Shown: positions 1 to 8,190 of the stretch, piece after piece
How the letters are laid out: the number at the start of each line of letters is the position of its first letter
How positions within the stretch are numbered: the first letter of the stretch is position 1
Source: JBCBKP01 sp038521625
Lineage (GTDB): Bacteria; Planctomycetota; Phycisphaerae; Phycisphaerales; UBA1924
Length of the DNA stretch: 64,000 nucleotides
Direction of reading: 5' to 3'
Assembly (NCBI GenBank): GCA_038521625.1
Contig: JBCBKP010000012.1
Coordinates: forward strand, 1-64,000
Made by a program: the position numbers and the translations under genes
The notes under the pieces: model-generated
What the model saw: the letters and a program-made list of their open reading frames with translations, nothing else
Databases searched by the model: none
What the model was told of the DNA's origin: nothing

Positions 1-238
1 CCAGCTTGCAAAGCTTCAGGCCCCCGTCGCCGAGTTCAGAGCTGACAGGCACTCGCGACGGCAGTCCCGGCGATGACAGCCAGACCGACAGGTGCGGCGA
101 TCTGGCTCGCGAGCCGCGGGTCCTCGCGCTCGGCGCCAGCGCCGAAGCTGTCGTTCTGGCTGTCATCGCCGGGACTGCCGTCGCGAGTGCCTGTCAGCTC
201 TGAACTCGGCGACGGGGGCCTGAAGCTTTGCAAGCTGG
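1..238. repeat. Long inverted repeat (91-bp arms, 56-bp spacer)
   Basis: Positions 1-91 are the reverse complement of 148-238 with a single mismatch at position 85, leaving a 56-bp spacer at 92-147. The outer end of the right arm, 224-238, is the anticodon arm of the tRNA-Ala fragment that follows, so the left arm begins with the reverse complement of that arm. The left arm starts at the first base of the window, so its true outer limit is unknown. It could be a real palindrome or insertion in a tRNA gene, or a fold-back join produced at an assembly edge. Confidence 0.9.
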
Positions 239-268
239 AAGTTCGGGGTTCGAGTCCCCGTCGCTCCA
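224..268 (+). tRNA. 3' half of a tRNA-Ala(TGC) gene, 5' half absent or displaced
   Basis: The segment holds an anticodon loop TTTGCAA (227-233, anticodon TGC), the 3' strand of the anticodon stem (234-238), a 5-nt variable loop, a perfect T-arm with loop TTCGAGT (249-255), the acceptor 3' strand 261-267 and discriminator A268. T at acceptor position 70 fits the G3-U70 alanine identity pair. No D-arm or 5' acceptor strand (GGRGCGA expected) lies upstream. The bases at 222-223 cannot pair with 237-238, so tRNA similarity stops at about 224. CCA is not encoded. A 3' tRNA half is also what tRNA-targeting integrases leave behind, but no integrase is visible. Confidence 0.7.
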
Positions 269-297
269 TTGGCCCTCACATCCCGGGAGTTTCGGCC

Positions 298-1749
298 CTA
301 GCGGCTCGGACATCCCGCGAAGAACAGACCGACGAAGGCCGAAACGTCCGCCTGACTCACGATGTCGGTCGGCCCGGCCAGCGCGGCGACGCCGGGGTCG
401 TTCGCGAAGAAGAGCGACACGAACTCGTCGACATCGGCCTGGCTGATCACGCCGAACGGCTCAACCAAGTCGGCGGGGCTGCAGGGCGTGGGCGGCTCGG
501 CGATCGTGAACGCGAAGAAGTCGAGGTCGTTGCGCGACTCGAGGAAGAACGTGCCCGGCGCGGTGACATCGCCGACGATGACGCTGTACTCCTCGCCCTG
601 GGGCGTCCCGTCGACGAGCGAGAAGAAGCCGTCGTCGAAGCTGACACTGCCCGACGCGACGGCGAGTTCGTAGTTGCCCGCGGGGAGGCCCGAGGGCAGG
701 TCGATGACGCGGCTGACTGTGAATGGGTTGAACCCGCCGTCGCCGGTCTCCTCGGAGATGAGCTCGCCGGTGTCGGCGTTGAACAGGGCCAAGCGTGGGA
801 CGAAGAGGGCGTCGACTCGGAGTCGGAGATTCGTGCCCGGCGATGCGGCGCGACCGACATCGACGGGCGTGCCTTCATCGCGGACGTCGAGCTGGAAAAA
901 CTCGAAACCGGCGTTTGTCAGCGTGCCCGAGAAGGCGTTGCTGACGGCAGCGCCGCCGTTCGACCGGATGTCGATCCGGTAGTTGCGGGCGAAACCGAAC
1001 GCGACGGGGTTCACACGGAACCCCGGGAAGAACCGCTCCTCGAGCGTCGACGATGTCACGCCGACGAAGTACGAGCCGGCGCTCGGGTCCGCGAGGACCG
1101 CCTCCTGGCGATCCGTCTCCTCGTTGACGATGCGCGATCTCGAGAGGAGGCCGCCGCTCCGGTTGTACACGGCGTAGATCTCGAAGGAGTCGGGGTTGGA
1201 GAACCGGATGGTGCCCGGGCGGGTCGTGACGGCGACGGGCTGCCGCGAGATCGATGGACGATCGATGATGAAGTGGAAGTACGTCGGCGTGCCCGGGAGG
1301 TTGGTCCGGCTGAAGATCGGGACGCTCGTCAGGATATTCAGCAGCGTGAGATTGACCGGGAGCGAGGCATTGCCCCGGTTGATTCGATAGTCCCCAGAGT
1401 CGGCCGCGGCCCGAGAGGTGTCGCGGTATGTCGCGATGAAGTACGTGCCGTCGGCGAGGTTGTTCACGCCGCCGTTGGTGGACGGGCTGCTGGAGGGGCC
1501 GCCGTCTCGGGGGAGGATGACGTCGCCGTCGGCGTCGAAGACGCGGAAGCCGATGTGCGAAGAAGCGGCCGAGGGCCCCTGGACGAGCGTCTGGACGCCG
1601 CGCTCGAGCCGCCCGATGAAGGTGCTGCCCACATCGACGTTGCCGGGGTCTTGCGGGAACGCCCCCGCGCTGCTCGCGACGGGCTGGGCGGCGGCGGCGG
1701 TCGCGACGGCGGCCGCGGCCACCGGCGCTAACGATCGTCTGCGGATCAT
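298..1749 (-). CDS. Exported repeat protein with C-terminal dockerin-like (GC-type) domain
   Basis: This 483-aa protein starts with an Arg-rich n-region and an alanine-rich signal peptide (MIRRRSLAPVAAAAVATA). The ATG at 1749 is preceded by AGGGAG at good spacing, which favours it over upstream in-frame starts. The body reads as two or three beta-rich, PPC-like modules of the kind seen in exported or cell-surface proteins. The last 60 residues hold two related segments, ending FGVISQADVDEFVSLFF and DIVSQADVSAFVGLFFAGCP, which match the Phycisphaerae GC-type dockerin-like anchor. No enzymatic motif is visible, so a surface or adhesion role is inferred only. It diverges from the channel gene at 1928. 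Confidence 0.8.
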   Translation of the reverse strand: MIRRRSLAPVAAAAVATAAAAQPVASSAGAFPQDPGNVDVGSTFIGRLERGVQTLVQGPSAASSHIGFRVFDADGDVILPRDGGPSSSPSTNGGVNNLADGTYFIATYRDTSRAAADSGDYRINRGNASLPVNLTLLNILTSVPIFSRTNLPGTPTYFHFIIDRPSISRQPVAVTTRPGTIRFSNPDSFEIYAVYNRSGGLLSRSRIVNEETDRQEAVLADPSAGSYFVGVTSSTLEERFFPGFRVNPVAFGFARNYRIDIRSNGGAAVSNAFSGTLTNAGFEFFQLDVRDEGTPVDVGRAASPGTNLRLRVDALFVPRLALFNADTGELISEETGDGGFNPFTVSRVIDLPSGLPAGNYELAVASGSVSFDDGFFSLVDGTPQGEEYSVIVGDVTAPGTFFLESRNDLDFFAFTIAEPPTPCSPADLVEPFGVISQADVDEFVSLFFANDPGVAALAGPTDIVSQADVSAFVGLFFAGCPSR

Positions 1750-1927
1750 GATGCTCTCCCTTCTGACTGGCCCCGCCGCAGGGTACCAGAGGGCCTCGCT
1801 CGGGCGAAGGGCGGGCTCCCATCCGGGGCGTCCGCCGCGCCAGGGACGCGGAATCTGCCATACTCGGCGCGTGCCGACACGAATTCTCCGAGCGATGACG
1901 AGCCTGCCGCCCGCGGTCGGGACCGCT

Positions 1928-4900
1928 ATGCGGCTTCTGATCTGCCTGCTCCTCGCCTGCGCCGCGGTGCCGTCGGTCGCGCAGGAGAACCCGGCCCCCG
2001 CGAGCCCGACCGTCACCAAGGCCCAGCTCGAGGCCGCGCTCGCGTCGCTCCCCGAGGACGCCGCGGACGCGCGGGCCGCCTACACCGACGCCCTCGCGCA
2101 GCTCGAGCTCGCCTCGACGCGTGAGGCATCGACCGCCGAGTTCCGCCGTCTGACCGAGGAAGCCCCGGCCCTGCTGACGGAGATCCGCGCGGAGCTCGAC
2201 CGGGCCGCCGAGCCCGCGTCGGTCTCCGATGTCCGGGACGCCGCCACCGAGGCGATCGAGAACGCCGAGGAGCAGGAGTCGGCGGAGCTGACGGCGCAGC
2301 GCAGCCGCCTCGAAGAGCTCCAGGGCCAGCAGGCCACGCGCCAGACGCGCCGCCCCGAGATCGCGCAGGAACTCGCGGAGATCCGGCGGCAGCTCGACGA
2401 CGGGGCCACGGCCGCGGCGGCCGCGGCGCCCGCCGCCGATGCGCCCGCGATCGATCACGCCCGACGTGCTCTTCTGGAATCGACCCGCTTCACGCTGCAG
2501 GCCCGCATCGCGGAACTCGAGGCCGAGCTCGCCAGCTACGACGCGCGGCGGGACCTGCTGCCGGCCCGGATCGACCGTGCCACGCGTCGGGTCGCCGAGA
2601 GCGAGGCGCGGGTCGAGGCCCTGCAGGGCCTGCTCGCGCAGCGGCGACAGCAAGAAGCCAGCGAGGCCGCACGCGAGGCCGAACGACTGCGTCGGGAGGC
2701 CGCCCGACAGCACCCGGTGCTGCAGGCCTTCGCCGCCGAGAGCCAGCGTCTCGCCGACCAGCGTGCCTCGAGCGAGGGCACGCCCCAGCGCATCTCGCTC
2801 GCCGATGAGCAGATCAGCGACGCCGAGGCAACGCTGAGCGACATCCGGCAGCAGTTCCGGCGGATCGAACAGCGGATGGAGAGCGTCGGCCTGAACCGCG
2901 CGACCGGGCTCCTGCTGCGTCGCCAGTTCCAGTCTCTCCCCAACCGGGCCGCGGTGCGTCGGCTCGGGCAATCGACCGAGACGGAGATCGAGCGGGCGCA
3001 GTACGAGCTCATCGAGCTCCAGGACGAGTGGGCCCGCCTCCGCGACACCGACCGGGTGACCGAGGACCTGCTCGCCCAGATCGATGACGAGGGGCTCGAT
3101 CGGATCGAGGCCGAGCGGGCGGCGCGCGAGCTCGCGTCCGCGCGCCGCGAGCTGCTCGACGAACTCATCGGCGACTCTCTGGAGTACATCGACAGCCTGT
3201 TCGAGCTCGGCTCGGTCAACGCCCGGCTGCTCGACGCACTCACCGCGTACGAGCAGTTCATCCGCGAGCGCATCCTCTGGGTTCGGAGCGTCTCGGCCAC
3301 CGCGCCGCCGTCGCTGCGCGAGCTCGCCCGCGGCGCCGCCTGGTACAACGACCGCGACGCCTGGGCGACGACGCTCGACCGCGTGCGGAGCGATGTCCGG
3401 GCCCGTCTCCCGCTCAACCTCGTCGCCGCCCTTGCGCTTCTTGCTCTGTTCGCCCTCTCGCTGCGTGCCCCCTCCTGGAAGCGTGCGATCGCTTCAAGGG
3501 TCGCGAGGTTCAGGACCGACGCGTACGGCTACACCCTGCTCGTGCTGATCATCACGGCTCTCGGTTCGCTCTGGATCCCGGCGCTGCTCTGGTGGGCCGG
3601 CGTGACCATCGCCGGACCCGAGGACCAGACCGAGCTCGGCATCGCGATCGGCGATGGTCTGACACGAGCCGGGGGCTTCCTGTTCCCGCTCTTGCTGCTC
3701 CGGAACGCCCTCAAGCAGAACGGCATCGCCGACTCTCACTTCCGCTGGCCGCCGCCCGCCGCCGGCGTGGTCCGCCGCGAGCTGACCTGGTTCGCACCGA
3801 TCGGCGCGACCTGCGTCGGGCTCGTCGCGGCCGAGCAGGCCCGCCTCGACGACAGCGTGTCGATCGCCCGTCTCGCGTTCACGGTGCTCATGCTCGCGAC
3901 GGGCTTGTTCGCGTTCCGCGTGCTCAGGCCGCGGGGCGTCGTACTCGGCCCCATCCTCGGCAAGCGGCCCGGCGGCTGGGTCGCCCGAATGGCGCCGGCC
4001 CTCAACATCGTCATCGTCGGCGTCCCCGCCGCCCTCGCCGTGCTCGCCTGGATGGGCTATTTCTACACCGCGTCCATGTTCGAGCGCCGGCTCGAGCAGA
4101 CCGCCCTGCTCGCCATCATCCTGATCTTCGCCGACGCCATGCTCGACCGCTGGCTGTTCATCGCGCGGCGGCGTGTCGCCGTCGAGGACGCCAGACGACG
4201 GCGCGAACAGCAGCAGGCCGAGGATGCGCGCGGGAGCACGGACGCACCGACCGAACCCTCCGTCCCGCTCGAAGAGGAAACCCTCGACCTGCCGCAGATG
4301 AGCGAGCAGACGAGGCAGCTCTTCAACACGGCGATATTCGTGGCCGCGGTCGTCGGCGTCCTCGGCATCTGGTCCGACGTGCTGCCGGCCCTGCGCATCC
4401 TCGATCGCGTCCAGTTGTACCCAGAGGTTCGGGTCGTCGAGGGCGACGACTTCGTGCCGCCGCCGTCGCTCGCCAGCGCGACCCTGGCGGTCCCGGACCG
4501 AGGCCGTGCCCAGCCCGCGCCGACGCCGAGCAGTGAGGGCGGGGCCCCGCAGGCGCAAACCGGTCAGGCCCAGCCGCAGCCGACCATGATGCCCGGCGCG
4601 GGGGACCTCGTTCCAACGGGCGCCGCCTCCGAGCCGGAGCGCGACCCACCCCCGGACACGGGCGACGGCGTCATCACCCTCGCCGACGTGCTGCTCGGGC
4701 TGGTGATCGCGCTGGCGACGCTGCTGGCGTTCCGGAACTTCCCGGCGCTGCTCGAGATCGCGGTGCTCCAGCGCCTGCCGCTCGACTCGGGCAGCCGTTT
4801 CGCCATCACCACCGTGCTGCGGTACGCGATCGCCATCATCGGGATCGTCCTCGCGCTGGGCGCCGTCGGCATCACCTGGTCGCGCGTGCAGTGGCTCGCC

Positions 4901-5506
4901 GCCGCGCTGACCTTCGGTCTCGCGTTCGGCCTCCAGGAGATCTTCGCCAACTTCGTCTCCGGTCTGATCATCCTCGCCGAACGCCCGTTCCGCATCGGCG
5001 ACACCGTCACCGTCGGCACGGTCTCCGGCACGGTCAGCAAGATCCGCATGCGGGCCACCACCATCACAGACTGGGACCGCAAAGAGCTCATCATCCCGAA
5101 CAAGAACTTCATCACCGGCGACGTCATCAACTGGACGCTCTCGGACACCGTGCTCCGGGTCATCGTCCCGGTCGGCGTCGCCTACGGCGCCGATGTCCGC
5201 AAGGCCGAGCAGACGCTGCTCCGGGTCGCCGCCGAGCAGCCGCTGGTGCTCGACGACCCCAAGCCCTATGTCGTCTTCAACGCCCTGGGAGACAGCACGC
5301 TCGACTTCGAGTTGCGGGCGTTCATCCCGCATGTCGATCACATCCTCACGGTGCGCCACGATCTGCACATGCGGATCGTCGAGGCCTTCCGTCAGGAGGC
5401 GATCGAGATCGCGTTCCCGCAGCGCGACCTTCACGTCCGCTCGATCGGGGAGCTCTCCAAGCTCGTCGAGCGTCGTGCGGACGTCGGGAACTCCGAGCGG
5501 GGCTGA
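1928..5506 (+). CDS. Large MscS-family mechanosensitive channel (MscK/MscM-like)
   Basis: This channel of about 1192 aa should open under membrane tension to release solutes. It has a signal peptide (MRLLICLLLACAAVPSVAQ), a periplasmic coiled-coil region to about residue 490, then roughly ten membrane spans between about 495 and 1020. The last span is the MscS pore helix with FGLAFGLQEIFANFVSG, followed by the ERPFRIGDTVTVG beta domain and a C-terminal cytoplasmic vestibule. Size and order match the MscK/MscM class, in which the periplasmic part modulates gating. A low-complexity acidic/proline linker near residues 840-910 separates the membrane blocks. The start could instead be ATG 1895, since neither has a strong ribosome site; 1928 places the signal peptide at the N-terminus. 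Confidence 0.9.
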   Translation: MRLLICLLLACAAVPSVAQENPAPASPTVTKAQLEAALASLPEDAADARAAYTDALAQLELASTREASTAEFRRLTEEAPALLTEIRAELDRAAEPASVSDVRDAATEAIENAEEQESAELTAQRSRLEELQGQQATRQTRRPEIAQELAEIRRQLDDGATAAAAAAPAADAPAIDHARRALLESTRFTLQARIAELEAELASYDARRDLLPARIDRATRRVAESEARVEALQGLLAQRRQQEASEAAREAERLRREAARQHPVLQAFAAESQRLADQRASSEGTPQRISLADEQISDAEATLSDIRQQFRRIEQRMESVGLNRATGLLLRRQFQSLPNRAAVRRLGQSTETEIERAQYELIELQDEWARLRDTDRVTEDLLAQIDDEGLDRIEAERAARELASARRELLDELIGDSLEYIDSLFELGSVNARLLDALTAYEQFIRERILWVRSVSATAPPSLRELARGAAWYNDRDAWATTLDRVRSDVRARLPLNLVAALALLALFALSLRAPSWKRAIASRVARFRTDAYGYTLLVLIITALGSLWIPALLWWAGVTIAGPEDQTELGIAIGDGLTRAGGFLFPLLLLRNALKQNGIADSHFRWPPPAAGVVRRELTWFAPIGATCVGLVAAEQARLDDSVSIARLAFTVLMLATGLFAFRVLRPRGVVLGPILGKRPGGWVARMAPALNIVIVGVPAALAVLAWMGYFYTASMFERRLEQTALLAIILIFADAMLDRWLFIARRRVAVEDARRRREQQQAEDARGSTDAPTEPSVPLEEETLDLPQMSEQTRQLFNTAIFVAAVVGVLGIWSDVLPALRILDRVQLYPEVRVVEGDDFVPPPSLASATLAVPDRGRAQPAPTPSSEGGAPQAQTGQAQPQPTMMPGAGDLVPTGAASEPERDPPPDTGDGVITLADVLLGLVIALATLLAFRNFPALLEIAVLQRLPLDSGSRFAITTVLRYAIAIIGIVLALGAVGITWSRVQWLAAALTFGLAFGLQEIFANFVSGLIILAERPFRIGDTVTVGTVSGTVSKIRMRATTITDWDRKELIIPNKNFITGDVINWTLSDTVLRVIVPVGVAYGADVRKAEQTLLRVAAEQPLVLDDPKPYVVFNALGDSTLDFELRAFIPHVDHILTVRHDLHMRIVEAFRQEAIEIAFPQRDLHVRSIGELSKLVERRADVGNSERG

Positions 5507-5705
5507 CCGCGGGACGAGCCCGAAGCCCGCCGGAGACCCGCGGCGGGTCGACGCCCCGCGGCGCCCCCTGATCTGGCTGTCGGGGACGCCGGAAATATGA
5601 CGCGATCAATCTCGAAACAGGCGTCACACGGCCCGTGGGGCGCGAGTAACGCATCCGGAGACCCCGGCACGCCGCCGGGGCGGAAGGAACGCAGGAGCCC
5701 GACCC

Positions 5706-6893
5706 ATGAAGCTCGTCACCGCGGCCGCCGCCGCAACCACGTCCGTCCTCGCCGCGCAGGCCGGCGCCGGTCCGATCAACCTCGACCGCGTCCCCGCCGA
5801 CGCCGGGCTGGTGATCCACGTCGACGTCGAGCGGTGCCTCGACTCCAACTTCGCCGGCGCGGTCCTCGGCCGCTTCCAGGACGGCGAGTTCGATCTCGAC
5901 CTGGACGACCTCGCCCCGTTCGAGGAGTTCGGCATCAACCCGTTCAAGACGATCCTCGGCGTGACCGTGATCTCCTACGACCCCGAGGACGGCGACGGCG
6001 TCGTCGTGATCGAGGCGAACGAGGGCGTCGAGGACTTTCTTCGTGAGCTCCGCGGCTACGAGGAGTTCGAGCGGATGAACGCCCCGCGCGGCTGGACCTA
6101 CGGCTCGGTCGATGGCGACGGCTACATCGCGTTCCGCCGGTCGCGCACCGACGGGAACTTCCACATCATCGTCGGCGAGGACGACGAGCTCGTGTCCGAG
6201 GTCCTGAGCTCGCCCGGCGGCTTCCGCGCCCCCCCGCCGCCCCGCGGCGCGATGGTCTACGGCGCGGTCTCGGGCGTCGGCGATTTGATCGGCGATGACC
6301 TGCCGCCGTTCTTCTCCGCCATCGACTCGGCCGTCTTCGCGGTCGCCGAGAACGACGAGGGCCTCGTCGCCAAGCTCCGCGTCAGCACCGAGGGTGAGTC
6401 GGTCGCGAGATCGATGTCGCAGGCCGCGAACGGCATGCTCGGGCTCCTCGCGATGTCGATGCCCGACGAGCGCCTGAGCCAGCTCGCCGCGGGCCTCGAG
6501 ATCGTGCAGGACGAGAACTCGGTCGTCGTGACGCTCCAGATCTCGGAGGATCTGCTCGCGGGCGCGCTCGAGGGCGGCTTCGACGACTTCGGGGACTTCG
6601 TCGAGGAACTCGAGGACGAGACCGAGGAGATCGTCGAGGCGATCGAAGAGCTCGAGGAGGCCATCGAAGAGCTGGAGGAGCAGATCGAGGAGCTCGCCGA
6701 GGCCCGCGCCCCGCGCCGCACCATCCGCTTCCTCGAGCAAGCGATCCGGGAGCTCGAGCGCGAGATCGAGTCGCTGGAGCGTCTGCTCGACGGCGACTGG
6801 GATGGCAACGACTGGCACGAAGAAGAGGAGGAAGAAGAGGAGTGGCAGTCGCAGGTCCTGGTCGGAACGACAACGGAGACCCGAACCGCGTGA
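5706..6893 (+). CDS. Exported protein with very acidic C-terminal coiled coil
   Basis: I do not recognise the family of this 395-aa protein. It has a short signal peptide (MKLVTAAAAATTSVLAAQAGA) and a mixed alpha/beta body of about 270 residues. It then shows a long heptad-like stretch from about residue 300 to 370, with runs of EELEEAIEELEEQIEEL, and a poly-Glu tail near residues 378-385. AGGAA lies upstream of the ATG. Its stop overlaps the GTG start of the sigma factor (GTGA), so the two are probably translationally coupled. That placement suggests it is an output or sensor partner of the sigma factor, but no function can be assigned. Confidence 0.75.
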   Translation: MKLVTAAAAATTSVLAAQAGAGPINLDRVPADAGLVIHVDVERCLDSNFAGAVLGRFQDGEFDLDLDDLAPFEEFGINPFKTILGVTVISYDPEDGDGVVVIEANEGVEDFLRELRGYEEFERMNAPRGWTYGSVDGDGYIAFRRSRTDGNFHIIVGEDDELVSEVLSSPGGFRAPPPPRGAMVYGAVSGVGDLIGDDLPPFFSAIDSAVFAVAENDEGLVAKLRVSTEGESVARSMSQAANGMLGLLAMSMPDERLSQLAAGLEIVQDENSVVVTLQISEDLLAGALEGGFDDFGDFVEELEDETEEIVEAIEELEEAIEELEEQIEELAEARAPRRTIRFLEQAIRELEREIESLERLLDGDWDGNDWHEEEEEEEEWQSQVLVGTTTETRTA

Positions 6894-7486
6894 CGAGCGT
6901 GCTGGCCCAACCCTTCTCGCTCGTCGAGACCCCACGCACGGCCGAGCGCGGCGTCACAGAGGACGCCGCGCTCGTCCGGCGTGCCCGCGCAGGCGACGAG
7001 GGGGCCTTCGGCCAGCTCGTCCGTCGATACGAGAACCGCGTCCTCGCGCTCTCCCGACGCGCGACCCGGACCCGGCAGGACGCCGAAGACGTGGCCCAGG
7101 AGACGTTCCTCCGCGTCTGGCGCGCACTCGAGCGGTTCGACACCGCGAGACCGTTCGCGCCCTGGCTCCTGACGATCGCCGTCCGCACCGCGCGGAGTCA
7201 CGCAGCGAGAGAACATCGCAAGCGGATGATCGGACTGAAACTTGCCGAGCCAGCCCCCCCGCCGATCGAGCCGGCGACCGCTGACGGGACAATCTGGGAA
7301 GAGGTCGATCGCCTCCTCCCGCTGACCACTCGCCTCGCCCTATGGCTCAAGCACGGCGAGAAGCTCGCATCCCCCGCGATCGCCGCGGCGATCGGGAAGT
7401 CAGAGACCGCCACCCGCGCCATCATCAGCCGGGCGCACCGCACGCTACGAGAGTCGCTCGATAAGGAGGCCCTCGATGGAAACTGA
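6890..7486 (+). CDS. ECF-type RNA polymerase sigma factor
   Basis: This 198-aa protein is a sigma-70 family factor that redirects RNA polymerase. Region 2 is visible as DEGAFGQLVRRYENRVLAL through DAEDVAQETFLRVWRAL, the core-binding and -10 recognition segment. The C-terminal part (LASPAIAAAIGKSETATRAI) is a helix-turn-helix region 4. The GTG start at 6890 overlaps the TGA of the preceding gene and has GGAG upstream. Region 4 departs from the usual form: the segment LTTRLALWLKHGEKLASP replaces the common LPxxxRxVFxLRexEGLS. The next gene overlaps by 11 bases and encodes a one-span membrane protein placed where an anti-sigma factor often sits. Confidence 0.88.
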   Translation: MTSVLAQPFSLVETPRTAERGVTEDAALVRRARAGDEGAFGQLVRRYENRVLALSRRATRTRQDAEDVAQETFLRVWRALERFDTARPFAPWLLTIAVRTARSHAAREHRKRMIGLKLAEPAPPPIEPATADGTIWEEVDRLLPLTTRLALWLKHGEKLASPAIAAAIGKSETATRAIISRAHRTLRESLDKEALDGN

Positions 7487-7982
7487 GCATCGCAAGACGG
7501 ACGAGCTCGTCGCCGCCCGGCTCGATCGCGACGCCGAGCGGGAACTGGCCGACACCGGATCGGTCGCCCTCGCCGTCATGAGCCGGATGCAGCGCGGCGC
7601 CGCCGAGCCAAAGCGACGCCGTGTCTGGCTGTTCGCTGCTCCCGCGCTCGCCGCCGCGATCGTCGGTGTGGCCTCCCTCGCCGTCGTGCTCGGCACCGCA
7701 GGCCGGGCGCCGGTGCAGACGACGACCGTGGCCCGCGGCGAGACCGCCGCCGCGACCGAAACCGTCTCCGAGACCGGCCGCTCGAAGCGGATCGGTCTGA
7801 TCACCGCGGCCGAGCGCCTGAGCGCGATGCTCGAGACCCCCCGAGACCTGGAGGCCGAGGCGGCCCGCGACACCACGCGCCGCATCGCCCGTGGGACCGC
7901 TCGGACCATCGCCCAGAGCCTCGCGATCCTCGGGCGGCTCTCGTCCGAAGAGCCCGCCGAGACGCCGCCCGTCGCCGGCTGA
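7476..7982 (+). CDS. Single-pass membrane protein, possible anti-sigma partner
   Basis: This 168-aa protein has a charged N-terminal cytoplasmic part of about 48 residues, one membrane helix (VWLFAAPALAAAIVGVASLAVVLG, about residues 49-72) and an outer part of about 95 residues rich in Ala, Arg and Glu. A perfect AAGGAGG precedes the ATG. It overlaps the sigma factor gene by 11 bases and so is co-translated with it. The topology and position are those of membrane anti-sigma factors, but no zinc-binding HxxxCxxC motif is present, so the role is inferred from context only. Confidence 0.75.
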   Translation: METEHRKTDELVAARLDRDAERELADTGSVALAVMSRMQRGAAEPKRRRVWLFAAPALAAAIVGVASLAVVLGTAGRAPVQTTTVARGETAAATETVSETGRSKRIGLITAAERLSAMLETPRDLEAEAARDTTRRIARGTARTIAQSLAILGRLSSEEPAETPPVAG

Positions 7983-8073
7983 GCCGGCGAGGGCTCCGGC
8001 CGGCCCCGACGACGACACGCTCGGTCCGGTGCTACGCTTGCGGTCCGCCGCGGGAGCCCCCACGGCGTCCCCT

Positions 8074-8163
8074 GGAACGGTGCCCGAGCGGCTGAAGGGG
8101 ACGGATTGCTAATCCGTTGTGTCGGGTAAACCGGCACCGAGGGTTCGAATCCCTCCCGTTCCG
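8074..8163 (+). tRNA. tRNA-Ser(GCT)
   Basis: A complete 90-nt class II tRNA. Acceptor strands GGAACGG (8074-8080) and CCGTTCC (8156-8162) pair, the discriminator is G8163, the anticodon loop TTGCTAA gives anticodon GCT, a long variable arm (GTGTCGGGTAAACCGGCAC) is typical of tRNA-Ser, and the T-loop is TTCGAAT. CCA is not encoded. Confidence 0.97.
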
Positions 8164-8190
8164 TTACCTCATCCGTCGCGGACCCGCAGA

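Noticed and set aside
1..20. tRNA-Cys reading of the left arm (loop TTGCAAA, anticodon GCA)
   Set aside because: It is only the reverse complement of the tRNA-Ala anticodon arm. The discriminator A and T at acceptor position 70 in the right part fit alanine and not cysteine.
6..203. Open frames on both strands through the first 270 bases
   Set aside because: The two frames share a sequence because they read the two arms of the inverted repeat, and one runs antisense through the tRNA fragment. Neither has a ribosome site.
73..1731. A 552-codon plus-strand frame opposite the dockerin-type gene
   Set aside because: It is antisense to a gene with signal peptide, domain pattern and ribosome site. 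It is rich in Arg, Asp and Glu with no recognisable domain, typical of shadow frames in GC-rich DNA.
875..2971. A 698-codon minus-strand frame over the channel gene
   Set aside because: It runs opposite to the periplasmic coiled coil of the MscS-type channel and has no domain content.
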